Source of the DNA: Leptotrichiaceae bacterium | Lineage (GTDB): Bacteria; Fusobacteriota; Fusobacteriia; Fusobacteriales; Leptotrichiaceae | Direction of reading: 5' to 3' | Length of the DNA stretch: 13,540 bases | Assembly (NCBI GenBank): GCA_030532815.1 | Contig: JAUNKI010000039.1 | Coordinates: 1-13,540, forward strand | Part shown: piece by piece, positions 6,056-13,540 of the stretch | Numbering within the stretch: position 1 is the stretch's first letter | Layout: every line of letters starts with the position of its first letter | The notes under the pieces: model-generated | Seen by the model: the letters and a program-made list of their open reading frames with translations, nothing else | Databases searched by the model: none | Told to the model about the DNA's origin: nothing | Made by a program: the position numbers and the translations under genes

Positions 6056-7747
6056 TTGAAATGGGAAATGAAGAACTATGATAAGGATTATCTGGATTTT
6101 AAAATTAATGAATTCGGTGAAAGTGAACTTATAACCCGTTTACTTTTAAATAGAGGGATTTATTCAAAAAAAGAAGTGGAAAAATTTCTGAATTCTACTG
6201 AAAATGATTTGTTGAGTCCATTTCTGTTTGAACATATGGATGAAGTTACGGAAAGAATACTGAAAGCAAAAAAAAATAAGGAAAAAGTCGTTATTTACGG
6301 AGATTATGATGTGGACGGAATATCCGCCACTGCATATCTCGTAATAGTTCTGAGAAAATTGGGAATGAATGTGGATTACTATATTCCCAACAGAGTTCAT
6401 GAAGGAGCGGGAATAAATAAAAATCTTATAAGTTATCTGAATAAGAAAAATACCGGACTGTTTATTACTGTGGATACAAGTATTAACAGTCCTGAAGAAA
6501 TATTCGCTCTTCAAAAGAACAATATCGATGTAATTATTACCGACCATCATAGACAGATAGAGGAAATGAAAGGATTTGACATATTGACGGTAAATCCTAA
6601 AATAAGCGATAATTATCCTAATAAAAATCTATCCGGTTCGGGAGTAGCATTCAAGCTTGCAGATGCTGTATATGAAAAAGCGGGTATGAATAAAAAGGTG
6701 CTTTATGATTATTTGGACATTGTAATGATAGGAACGGTTGCAGATGTAGTTCCGATGACTGATGAAAACAGATTTATCATAAAAAAAGGTCTTTATAATT
6801 TAAGAAGAACAAAAGTTAAAGGACTGAAATATATACTGAATTATCTGAAAATAAATCCGAGAAATATAACTACAAGTGATGTGGGATTTTATATAGCACC
6901 TATATTTAATGCATTGGGACGTATAGATAATTCAAAAATGGTAGTCGAATTTTTTATTCAGGAAGATGACTATAAAATATTCGCTATAATAGAGGAAATG
7001 AAAAAAGCGAATAAAATACGTCGTTATCTCGAGATAGAAATATATAACGAAATTGAAGAAAAAATACAGAAACTGAACAATCCGAAATATATTTTTATGA
7101 AAAGCAGAAAATGGCATTCGGGAGTTATAGGGGTAGTATGTTCAAGAATATCAATAAAATATAATATTCCTGTAATTCTCGTGTCAATAAAGAACGGATA
7201 CGGAAAAGCATCGTGCAGAAGTATTGAGGGGCTTAATATATTTGATATGCTGAAAGAAACGGCGGATAAATTTGAAAGGTTCGGAGGACATGACTTGGCA
7301 GCTGGATTTCTCGTATCTGAAAAATATTTAAATCAGATAGAAACGTATCTGAAAAGACGTTTGGTTACTGCAAATAAGTCAAGTGTCGAAAAGATACTTA
7401 ATATAGACTCTGAACTGAGCATAGAATATATAAATAAAAGTAAAGTTCTGAACATAAACAGACTGTCTCCGTTCGGACTGGATAATCAGGAACCGAATTT
7501 TATTGACAAAGGGATTAAATTTGTAAGTTTTTCAAAATTCGGAGTAAATAACCGTCACTTTAAAGGTTTTATAAAAAAGAACGACAGAGTTATGTCGGTA
7601 ATAGGATATAATCTGGGGCATAAACTTAAAATGAAAAATATTAATAAAAAATATGAAATAGTTTATACCCCTGCATTTAAATCAATAAGAACAGATTTAT
7701 TCATAGAATTGAAAATTAAAGATTTTAGAGAAAATATAGGAGGATAG
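6056..7747 (+). CDS. recJ: Single-strand-specific 5'-3' exonuclease RecJ
   Basis: RecJ (563 aa, normal length) degrades single-stranded DNA 5' to 3' in recombination and mismatch or base-excision repair. DHH-family metal motifs are present: GDYDVDG at 82-88, VD at 139-140, and DHH at 163-165. LSGSGVAFKL, GTVADVVPMTDENR and the DHHA1 GGH at 410-412 follow. A C-terminal OB-like domain starts with SPFGLDNQEP, which separates it from the short NrnA/pAp-phosphatase relatives. Motif II reads VDTSI where relatives have VDxGI, and the usual GPRxNAAGR reads APIFNALGR. The TTG start at 6056 is chosen because it retains the K-W near the N-terminus common in RecJ; ATG 6068 is the alternative. Neither has an ideal ribosome binding site (AGAAGGA at 6036-6042). 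It lies between rbfA and tig. Confidence 0.93.
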   Translation: MKWEMKNYDKDYLDFKINEFGESELITRLLLNRGIYSKKEVEKFLNSTENDLLSPFLFEHMDEVTERILKAKKNKEKVVIYGDYDVDGISATAYLVIVLRKLGMNVDYYIPNRVHEGAGINKNLISYLNKKNTGLFITVDTSINSPEEIFALQKNNIDVIITDHHRQIEEMKGFDILTVNPKISDNYPNKNLSGSGVAFKLADAVYEKAGMNKKVLYDYLDIVMIGTVADVVPMTDENRFIIKKGLYNLRRTKVKGLKYILNYLKINPRNITTSDVGFYIAPIFNALGRIDNSKMVVEFFIQEDDYKIFAIIEEMKKANKIRRYLEIEIYNEIEEKIQKLNNPKYIFMKSRKWHSGVIGVVCSRISIKYNIPVILVSIKNGYGKASCRSIEGLNIFDMLKETADKFERFGGHDLAAGFLVSEKYLNQIETYLKRRLVTANKSSVEKILNIDSELSIEYINKSKVLNINRLSPFGLDNQEPNFIDKGIKFVSFSKFGVNNRHFKGFIKKNDRVMSVIGYNLGHKLKMKNINKKYEIVYTPAFKSIRTDLFIELKIKDFRENIGG

Positions 7748-7750
7748 AAA

Positions 7751-8083
7751 ATGGCAACAGCAAAAAAACTGAATGAAACAACTTATGAGGTAACTGTAGT
7801 AAAAACAGGTGATGAAATTAAAAATATGAAAGAGCATGTACTTTCACATTTTAAGGATGCAAAAGTTCCAGGTTTCAGACCGGGTCATGTTCCTAAAGAT
7901 GTATTGGAGAAAAAATTTAAGAAGGAAATAAATGATGAAATTTTAAATCATATAATTTCAGAAGAATATGCAAAAGCTGTATCTGAAAATAATTTAAAGC
8001 CTATAGCAAATATAAAGTTGGAAAAATATGAAACTGAAAATGATAAAATAGAAGTTATATTTACAATTCCTGTATTACCTTAA
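7751..8083 (+). CDS. tig: Trigger factor N-terminal ribosome-binding domain (open fragment)
   Basis: This is the part translated without readthrough: 110 residues, almost exactly the ribosome-binding domain of trigger factor (about 1-110 in E. coli). The ribosome-docking loop reads G-F-R-P-G-H-V-P at 41-48. The family consensus is GFRxGKxP, so His46 replaces the usual lysine while the Phe-Arg pair that contacts ribosomal protein L23 is kept. Such a fragment could fold and dock at the exit tunnel alone. It would lack the isomerase and the chaperone cradle. Confidence 0.7.
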   Translation: MATAKKLNETTYEVTVVKTGDEIKNMKEHVLSHFKDAKVPGFRPGHVPKDVLEKKFKKEINDEILNHIISEEYAKAVSENNLKPIANIKLEKYETENDKIEVIFTIPVLP

Positions 8084-8089
8084 ATAAAT

Positions 8090-9034
8090 ATGGGAGAATA
8101 TCAATGTGTTGAAGTAGAAAAGGAAAAGCTCGTAGTTACTGAAGAAAAAGTAAATGAAGAAATAGAAAGATTGAGATCCAATGCGGGAAAACTTAAAGAA
8201 GTTGAAGAAGAAGCGGCAGCTAAGTTAAATGATGTTACAAATATAAATTTTGAAGGATTTATGGACGGAAAACCTTTTGACGGAGGAAAAGCCGAAGGAT
8301 TTGATCTGACATTAGGTTCAAAAAGCTTCATAGATACTTTTGAGGACCAGATAGTAGGACATAAAAAAGGTGATGAATTTGATGTGAATGTTACTTTCCC
8401 TGAAAATTACGGAGCTGAAAATCTGGCAGGAAAGCCTGCATTATTCAAAGTGAAGGTAAATTCAATCAAAAGAAAGGAAGAAGCCGAACTGAATGATGAC
8501 CTTGCAAAAGAACTGGGATATGATTCACTGGAAGATATGAAGAACAAAACAAAAGAAAATATTACCAAAAGAGAAGAGAACAGAATTGAAAATGAATTCA
8601 GAAATAAAGTAATTGAAAAAGTTACAAATGCCGTAGATGTAAAAATCCCTGAAGAATTAATCGAAAGAGAAGTACAGTATAAAATAAATGAATTTGCTCA
8701 TCAACTACAGATGCAGGGAATGTCCCTAAATCAGTATTTTGAAATGACAGGGCAGAATATGGAGCAGATGAAGGAAACTATGAAAGGCGGAGCGGAAAAG
8801 TCCGTAAAAGCCCAATTAGTTTTAGATGAAATTGCAAATGTTGAGAAAATAACTGCAACAGACGAAGACGTAAATGAGGAAATAGAAAAAATGGCTAAAA
8901 TTTACGGAGTTGAAAAGGAAGTAATACTTGAAGATGTTAAAAAATCAGGAAATTATGCAAAATTTATAGATAATACAAAATATCAGATAGTAAACAAGAA
9001 AACCATTGATTTTCTTGTGAATGAAGCAAAATAA
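8090..9034 (+). CDS. tig: Trigger factor PPIase and C-terminal chaperone domains (downstream fragment)
   Basis: This is an open stretch in the same frame as the N-terminal fragment, starting at an internal ATG 6 nt after the stop. Residues about 47-127 of this 314-residue fragment form the FKBP-type isomerase domain (NINFEGFMDGKPFDGG, then FPENYGAENLAGKPALFKVKV). The rest is the helical C-terminal chaperone domain. There is no Shine-Dalgarno sequence before the ATG: the preceding bases are TATTACCTTAAATAAAT. Separate synthesis would therefore need termination-reinitiation at the nearby stop, or stop readthrough. It may be untranslated. Confidence 0.5.
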   Translation: MGEYQCVEVEKEKLVVTEEKVNEEIERLRSNAGKLKEVEEEAAAKLNDVTNINFEGFMDGKPFDGGKAEGFDLTLGSKSFIDTFEDQIVGHKKGDEFDVNVTFPENYGAENLAGKPALFKVKVNSIKRKEEAELNDDLAKELGYDSLEDMKNKTKENITKREENRIENEFRNKVIEKVTNAVDVKIPEELIEREVQYKINEFAHQLQMQGMSLNQYFEMTGQNMEQMKETMKGGAEKSVKAQLVLDEIANVEKITATDEDVNEEIEKMAKIYGVEKEVILEDVKKSGNYAKFIDNTKYQIVNKKTIDFLVNEAK

Positions 9035-9205
9035 AGCTGTTTTCAAATTTTTGGAAAAAGAGGAAACGGCAGAATTGACAATTTATTAAAGAAAATCCAA
9101 TTATAAAATTGAAATAACAGGTTTCTTCTGCTTTAGACACAAAAATAAAAATCATAAACAGAGGAAACTGAAAAAAGGCTTAACAGCTGTTAAAAAGGAG
9201 GAAAC
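9035..9205 (+). promoter_or_regulatory. tig-clpP intergenic region with alternative RNA pairings
   Basis: This is the only long gap inside the gene block. GCTGTTTTC (9036-9044) can pair with GGAAACGGC (9062-9070). GTTTCTTCTG (9121-9130) can pair with CAGAGGAAAC (9159-9168). AGAGGAAAC occurs at both 9059-9067 and 9160-9168, so the second partner has a choice. A perfect -35 hexamer TTGACA lies at 9075-9080, but the nearest good -10 (TATAAA, 9102-9107) is 21 nt away, so a promoter is uncertain. I see no CIRCE element and no CtsR heptad repeat. Confidence 0.4.
9180..9193. promoter_or_regulatory. 14-bp perfect palindrome next to the clpP ribosome binding site
   Basis: TTAACAGCTGTTAA is its own reverse complement and ends one base before the AAGGAGG at 9195-9201. 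It could be an operator for a repressor or a weak hairpin affecting clpP translation. AACAGCT within it is also complementary to AGCTGTT at 9035-9041 just after tig. Confidence 0.4.
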
Positions 9206-9775
9206 ATGTACAGTCCGGTAGTTATTGAAAATGACGGTCGTGGTGAAAGAAGCTATGATATATATTCGAGATTACTTAAAGACAGAATAATTTTTTTAGG
9301 CGGAGAAATAGAAGACAATATGGCAAATTCAATAATTGCCCAGCTTCTGTTTTTAGACGCTCAGGATAAGGAAAAAGACATAGTAATGTATATAAACAGT
9401 CCGGGAGGTGTCATAACTTCAGGATTGGCAATATACGATACTATGAGACATATAAAATGCGATGTTTCCACAGTCTGTGTAGGACAGGCGGCAAGTATGG
9501 GAGCTGTTCTCCTTGCAGCGGGAACACCGGGGAAAAGATACACTCTTCCCAATTCAAGAGTTATGATACACCAGCCTTCAGGGGGAGCCAGAGGACAGGC
9601 AACGGATATACAGATACAGGCGAAGGAAATAGAAAAAATGAAAAAAGTACTGAACGAAATTTTATCTGAGGCTACCGGAAAATCAGTGGAAGAAATATAT
9701 AATGACACTGAAAGAGATAATTTCATGTCTGCTGAAGAAGCAATGACATACGGTATCGTAGATAAGATATTGTAA
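9206..9775 (+). CDS. clpP: ATP-dependent Clp protease proteolytic subunit ClpP
   Basis: ClpP (189 aa) is the serine peptidase that forms the tetradecameric barrel of ClpXP and ClpAP/ClpCP. The catalytic triad is intact: Ser97 in GQAASMGA, His122 in [15 protein letters not shown] and Asp171 in ERDNFM. These are the same numbers as mature E. coli ClpP. The N-terminus is short ([24 protein letters not shown]), so any propeptide is minimal, which is usual outside the Proteobacteria. The ATG follows AAGGAGG with a 4-nt spacer. It is the first gene after the 171-bp gap and may have its own promoter or leader control. clpX follows 19 nt after its stop. Confidence 0.97.
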   Translation: MYSPVVIENDGRGERSYDIYSRLLKDRIIFLGGEIEDNMANSIIAQLLFLDAQDKEKDIVMYINSPGGVITSGLAIYDTMRHIKCDVSTVCVGQAASMGAVLLAAGTPGKRYTLPNSRVMIHQPSGGARGQATDIQIQAKEIEKMKKVLNEILSEATGKSVEEIYNDTERDNFMSAEEAMTYGIVDKIL

Positions 9776-9794
9776 TTTGACGAGGTGAAAAAAA

Positions 9795-11024
9795 TTGGCA
9801 AAAAATAAACATACCTGTTCATTTTGCGGTAGAAGTGAAGAGGAAGTTGACAATCTTATAGGAAGTCCTGATAATAATTCATTTATATGTGACAGATGTA
9901 TCGATGACTGTATGGAACTTATAGATAATTATTACAGCGGAGAAAAAAAGGACGGAGTGGAAATTGCACTGCTGAAACCTGCTGAAATAAAGGAAAAACT
10001 GGATGATTATATAATAGGACAGGAAAAAGCGAAAAAAATATTGTCGGTGGCAGTTTATAACCACTTTAAAAGAATAACACATAAAATGAAAAATATAGAT
10101 GATGTGGAACTTCAGAAATCCAATGTACTTCTTGTAGGTCCTACAGGAAGCGGAAAAACCCTTCTTGCACAGACATTGGCTAAAATACTGAATGTTCCCA
10201 TTGCGATTGCAGATGCGACTACACTGACTGAAGCGGGCTACGTAGGCGATGATGTGGAAAATGTTCTGCTGAAACTTATAAAAGCTGCCGACTATGACAT
10301 AGAAGCAGCAGAGCACGGAATAATATATATAGATGAAATAGATAAAATTGCCAGAAAATCTGAAAATATGTCTATTACAAGAGATGTTTCAGGAGAGGGA
10401 GTTCAACAGGCATTGCTGAAAATTATAGAAGGAACCGTGGCAAGTGTACCTCCTCAAGGCGGAAGAAAACATCCGAATCAGGAAATGATTGAAATAAATA
10501 CAAAGGATATTTTATTTATTGTCGGAGGTGCATTTGAAGGGCTGGAAGGTAAAGTAAAAAATAGGATAAATGAAAAAAAAGTAGGATTCGGACTGGAAAA
10601 TAACGGTCAAAAACTGGATGATATGACTTTATTTGAAAATGTTTTACCTGAAGATCTTATAAAATACGGACTTATTCCTGAACTTATAGGTAGGCTGCCT
10701 ATAATTACGGCATTGCACGGTTTGGACGAAGAAGCTATGATAAAAATACTGACGGAACCGAAAAATTCATTAGTAAAACAATATAAAAAATATTTTGAAA
10801 TGGAAAATATTAAACTAAGTTTTGAAGATGACGCAATAGTCGAAATAGCCAAATTGGCATTAAAGAGAAAAATAGGAGCCAGAGGGCTGAGATCAATTAT
10901 TGAAAATGTTATGCTTGATCTTATGTATGAAATTCCGTCAATGGAAAATGTAACTAAAGTAATTATTACAAAAGAAGCTGTTGATGACAAAAACAAAGTA
11001 ATAATAAAGAAAAGCAAAAAGTAA
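9795..11024 (+). CDS. clpX: ATP-dependent Clp protease ATP-binding subunit ClpX
   Basis: ClpX (409 aa) is the AAA+ unfoldase that recognises substrates and feeds them to ClpP. The N-terminal zinc-binding domain has Cys8, Cys11, Cys32 and Cys35. Walker A is GPTGSGKT (115-122) and Walker B ends IDE at 179-181. The substrate pore loops are GYVG (148-151) and RKH (224-226), and a GAR sensor-2 motif follows near the C-terminus. The ClpP-docking IGF loop reads V-G-F (263-265), a conservative change. The start is TTG at 9795: GAGGTGA (9782-9788) lies 6 nt upstream, and the reading [12 protein letters not shown] matches ClpX N-termini. Order tig-clpP-clpX-lon is the same as in E. coli. Confidence 0.97.
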   Translation: MAKNKHTCSFCGRSEEEVDNLIGSPDNNSFICDRCIDDCMELIDNYYSGEKKDGVEIALLKPAEIKEKLDDYIIGQEKAKKILSVAVYNHFKRITHKMKNIDDVELQKSNVLLVGPTGSGKTLLAQTLAKILNVPIAIADATTLTEAGYVGDDVENVLLKLIKAADYDIEAAEHGIIYIDEIDKIARKSENMSITRDVSGEGVQQALLKIIEGTVASVPPQGGRKHPNQEMIEINTKDILFIVGGAFEGLEGKVKNRINEKKVGFGLENNGQKLDDMTLFENVLPEDLIKYGLIPELIGRLPIITALHGLDEEAMIKILTEPKNSLVKQYKKYFEMENIKLSFEDDAIVEIAKLALKRKIGARGLRSIIENVMLDLMYEIPSMENVTKVIITKEAVDDKNKVIIKKSKK

Positions 11025-11053
11025 AATTACCATTTTATAAAGAAAGGGGAATT

Positions 11054-13384
11054 ATGTCAAGAAAACCATTTATTGCAACAAGAGAACTTGTAGTATTTCC
11101 TAGTGTTGTAACTCCTATATTTATTGGAAGACAGTCAAGTTTGGCAAGTCTTGAGGAAGCTTTGGAAAAATTTGAAAATAAGCTCATTCTTTCCACTCAG
11201 AAAGATCCCAATGTGGAAGAGCCTAAGCTGCCTGAAGATGTTTATGAAACAGGTGTACTTGTACATGTAATACAAACTGTAAAAATGCCCAACGGAACTG
11301 TAAAAGTTCTGGTAGAAGCCAAACACAGGGTACTGATAGGAGAATTTAAGGAAATAAACGGAGTACAGTTTGCAGATTATGAAGAAGTATTTCCTAAGCC
11401 TATAGAAGAAAGCAAAGCAGAAGCCCTGAAAAGAAAGGTAATAGACGAATTTTCAAATTATGCAAAAATAACTCAGAAAATACTACCTGACGTAATATAT
11501 AATCTGAAAGAAGTAAGAAATATAGATAAAGTATTTGATTTAATCTGTACCAATCTTATGATTGTGGCAAAAATAAAGCAGGAATTACTTGAAATACTTG
11601 ATGTGGAAGAAAGAGCATATAAAATTTTAAGTATTCTTGAAAAAGAAGTGGAAATATTTACTATTGAAAAAGATATAGAATCAAAAGTAAGGGAACAGAT
11701 GTCAGAAGTTCAGAAAAATTATTATTTGAGGGAAAAAATAAAGGCAATGAGAGAGGAAATGGGAGAAGATGTGGATACTGACGATGAGTTGGAAGAGCTT
11801 GATCAGAGAGTTCATGAATCTCAGGTTCCTCACGAACTTAAAAATAAACTTTTTAAGGAACTTTCGAGGCTGAAAAAAATGCCCGATTTTTCCGCCGAGT
11901 CTTCGGTAATAAGATCTTATGTGGAAACAGTACTGGAATTACCTTGGGAAGAAGCTACAAAAGATGAAATAGATATTAATAAAGCTGAAGAAATTCTGAA
12001 TGAAGATCATTACGGGCTAAAAGAAGTAAAAGAAAGAATTTTGGAATTTCTGGCAGTCAAAAAACTTAACAATACTCTTAAAGGTTCGATTATATGTTTA
12101 GTAGGACCTCCCGGAGTAGGAAAAACATCGTTGGCAAATTCAATAGCACGTTCCATGAATAGGAAATTTACGAGAATATCCCTTGGAGGTCTGAGAGATG
12201 AAGCTGAAATAAGAGGTCATAGAAGAACATACATAGGTTCAATGCCTGGAAGAATAATAAATTCTCTGAAACAGACGGGAGTAAATAATCCTGTTATGCT
12301 GTTTGATGAAATCGATAAAATGGCTTCGGATTTCAGGGGAGATCCTGCTTCGGCAATGTTGGAAGTTTTGGATCCTGCTCAAAATCATACATTTGAAGAT
12401 CACTATATAGATTATCCTTTTGATTTGTCTAAAGTGTTTTTCATATGTACTGCAAATGATTTAGGAGGCATACCGGGTCCATTGAGAGACAGAATGGAAA
12501 TAATATCTATAGAATCCTATACAGAATTTGAAAAGCTGAATATTGCCAAAAAGTATCTTATACCTCAGACGCAGGAAGAAAACGGTCTTAAAGATTATAA
12601 AATACCCTTTTCAGATGCTTCAATATTCAAAATAATAAATGAATATACAAGAGAAGCAGGAGTAAGGAACTTACGTAGGGAAATAAGCAAACTATTTAGA
12701 AAAATGGCTAAAGAGGCTTTAACATCAAAAAGGAAAAAATTATCCGTAACCGAAGCTAAAATTAAAAATTATCTCGGAAATCCTAAATTCAGAGAAGATA
12801 AAGTAAAGGAAAAAACAGGTAAAATAGGTGTCGTAAATGGTCTTGCATGGACAGCTGTAGGAGGCACAATGCTTGAAGTTCAGGCTGTCAGAATGGAAGG
12901 AAAGGGAAACCTCCAGCTTACGGGAAAACTGGGAAGTGTAATGCAGGAATCAGCCAAAGTTGCCTATTCGTATGTAAGACACATTAAAAATAAACTGGGA
13001 ATAAAAGGTAAATTTAACGAAGATACCGACATTCATCTGCATTTTCCTGAAGGAGCAGTACCTAAAGACGGACCGTCGGCAGGTATTACAATAACTACGG
13101 CTATAATATCGGTTCTTGCTGATAAGGAAGTAAGACAGGATATAGCAATGACAGGGGAAATAACCATAACAGGTGAAGTTCTTGCCATAGGCGGAGTAAA
13201 GGAAAAAGTAATTGCCGCCCACAGAGTAGGAATAAGGGAAGTTATACTTCCTATTGACAATAAAATCGATGTTGAAGAACTTCCTGAAGAAATAACTGAA
13301 GATATGAAGTTTATATTTGCAGAAACCTATGATGATGTGAAAAAAGCGGTTTTTGTGAAAGGGAAAAGTAAACAGAAAAAATAA
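11054..13384 (+). CDS. lon: ATP-dependent protease Lon
   Basis: Lon (776 aa) is a hexameric AAA+ serine protease that degrades misfolded and regulatory proteins. The N-terminal substrate-binding domain begins RELVVFPSVVTPIFIGR, the family's LR..VVFP...PLFVGR, and runs through TVKVLVEAKHRV; a helical segment spans about 200-300. Walker A is GPPGVGKT (351-358) and Walker B ends F-D-E (Asp418, Glu419). The protease domain has the catalytic Ser675 in PKDGPSAG and Lys718 in GGVKEK, 43 residues apart as in E. coli Lon (679/722). The ATG follows AAAGGGGA (11043-11050) and lies 29 nt after clpX. A hairpin starts 2 nt past the stop. It is the last gene of the block. Confidence 0.97.
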   Translation: MSRKPFIATRELVVFPSVVTPIFIGRQSSLASLEEALEKFENKLILSTQKDPNVEEPKLPEDVYETGVLVHVIQTVKMPNGTVKVLVEAKHRVLIGEFKEINGVQFADYEEVFPKPIEESKAEALKRKVIDEFSNYAKITQKILPDVIYNLKEVRNIDKVFDLICTNLMIVAKIKQELLEILDVEERAYKILSILEKEVEIFTIEKDIESKVREQMSEVQKNYYLREKIKAMREEMGEDVDTDDELEELDQRVHESQVPHELKNKLFKELSRLKKMPDFSAESSVIRSYVETVLELPWEEATKDEIDINKAEEILNEDHYGLKEVKERILEFLAVKKLNNTLKGSIICLVGPPGVGKTSLANSIARSMNRKFTRISLGGLRDEAEIRGHRRTYIGSMPGRIINSLKQTGVNNPVMLFDEIDKMASDFRGDPASAMLEVLDPAQNHTFEDHYIDYPFDLSKVFFICTANDLGGIPGPLRDRMEIISIESYTEFEKLNIAKKYLIPQTQEENGLKDYKIPFSDASIFKIINEYTREAGVRNLRREISKLFRKMAKEALTSKRKKLSVTEAKIKNYLGNPKFREDKVKEKTGKIGVVNGLAWTAVGGTMLEVQAVRMEGKGNLQLTGKLGSVMQESAKVAYSYVRHIKNKLGIKGKFNEDTDIHLHFPEGAVPKDGPSAGITITTAIISVLADKEVRQDIAMTGEITITGEVLAIGGVKEKVIAAHRVGIREVILPIDNKIDVEELPEEITEDMKFIFAETYDDVKKAVFVKGKSKQKK

Positions 13385-13385
13385 C

Positions 13386-13413
13386 TCCAACCTTTTTTGT
13401 AAAAAAGGTTGGA
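13386..13413. terminator. Hairpin immediately after lon, possible bidirectional terminator
   Basis: Bases 13386-13398 pair perfectly with 13401-13413 (13 bp around GT). Read rightward, the hairpin is not followed by a U-tract, so it is a poor intrinsic terminator for lon but would protect the 3' end. Read leftward it is followed by UUAUUUUUU, so it looks better as a terminator for a convergent gene beyond the window. It is also the first stem of repeat copy 2. Confidence 0.45.
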
Positions 13414-13540
13414 CCAAAAAATAATTCAACACAAATTTTACTAAAGCTCAAAAATGCCCGTTCACTGTAAAAACAAAAAAAGATGTTTTTACAACGCTCA
13501 CTCACTGCATTTTTCATGCAGTAAAATTTGAATGTTGAAG
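13386..13540 (+). repeat. Structured intergenic repeat, copy 2
   Basis: This is the counterpart of the repeat at 190-319, in the same orientation, and may continue past the window end. Stem I is 13386-13413. Stem II pairs 13425-13441 with 13521-13539, fully matched apart from a two-base bulge. Relative to copy 1 it contains an extra 54 nt (13468-13521) between CTG and TAAAATTTG. This extra piece starts with the same TAAAA found just after it. It contributes two more hairpins: GTAAAAACA with TGTTTTTAC (13467-13475 and 13484-13492), and ACTGCAT with ATGCAGT (13504-13510 and 13516-13522). Confidence 0.75.

Larger units (their letters stand above)
7751..9034 (+). pseudogene. tig: Trigger factor gene interrupted by an in-frame TAA at codon 111
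   Basis: Read through one stop codon, this is a complete 427-residue trigger factor, the ribosome-tethered chaperone and peptidyl-prolyl isomerase. The single defect is TAA at 8081-8083. The frame does not change on either side: the sequence reads F-T-I-P-V-L-P, stop, I-N-M-G-E-Y-Q-C-V-E-V-E, where relatives have P-E-V-x-L-G-E-Y. A GAA-to-TAA change explains it with one base. No other stop or frameshift is present and the rest looks well conserved, so the change is recent, functional (split gene or readthrough) or a sequence error. A strong GGAGGAT site straddling the recJ stop precedes ATG 7751. The position before clpP-clpX-lon is the standard one. Confidence 0.85.

Noticed and set aside
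8081..8083. Genetic code reassignment of TAA as an explanation for the stop in tig
   Set aside because: Several other genes here end with TAA at their expected family length (rimP, nusA, rbfA, clpP, clpX, lon), so TAA is a normal stop in this organism.
9361..9822. A 153-codon antisense frame over clpP
   Set aside because: It mirrors highly conserved ClpP codons, has no ribosome binding site or recognisable motif, and would run into the clpX start region.
1..13540. CRISPR arrays, tRNA or rRNA genes, transposases, phage or toxin-antitoxin genes
   Set aside because: No regularly spaced repeats, no cloverleaf or CCA-ended RNA, and every substantial frame belongs to a recognised housekeeping gene or its shadow.

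Overview
The window is an AT-rich, densely packed, single-strand run of bacterial housekeeping genes. Arginine is mostly AGA and isoleucine often ATA, Shine-Dalgarno sites are strong (GGAGG, GAGGTGA), and the proteins look like those of an anaerobic, low-GC bacterium. Gene order and protein style fit the Fusobacteria best, probably a Leptotrichia-like member of the Leptotrichiaceae. That placement is an inference; there is no rRNA or other species marker here.

Layout. Positions 1-452 are non-coding or at most hold the last codons of an upstream gene. They carry a strong promoter (101-129), a perfect 24-bp palindrome (157-180), one copy of a structured intergenic repeat (190-319) and a second candidate promoter (344-372). 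From 453 to 13384 every gene is on the + strand with short gaps or overlaps: rimP, nusA, a YlxR gene fused to an L7Ae/YlxQ-like domain, infB, rbfA, recJ, tig (interrupted), then after a 171-bp gap clpP, clpX and lon. A second copy of the intergenic repeat follows lon in the same orientation, so the block is bracketed by direct copies about 13.2 kb apart.

Function. The left half is the classic rimP-nusA-infB-rbfA set for 30S maturation, transcription elongation/antitermination and translation initiation. The right half is the classic tig-clpP-clpX-lon set for nascent-chain folding and ATP-dependent proteolysis. The exonuclease recJ joins them, so synthesis, folding and degradation of proteins may be co-transcribed.

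Most notable points. (1) Trigger factor carries an in-frame TAA at codon 111, exactly at the junction between the ribosome-binding domain and the rest. The frame is otherwise intact, and a GAA codon in the ancestor would explain it by one base change. (2) The two flanking repeats differ by transitions only across their shared core and arm, and two of the stem differences are compensatory, so the folded structure appears conserved. (3) YlxR and a YlxQ/L7Ae-like domain are one polypeptide. (4) The tig-clpP gap holds mutually exclusive complementary segments and a perfect palindrome next to the clpP ribosome binding site. I see no CRISPR array, transposase, phage gene, tRNA or rRNA, and no dramatic new multi-gene system; this is a core region with a few anomalies.
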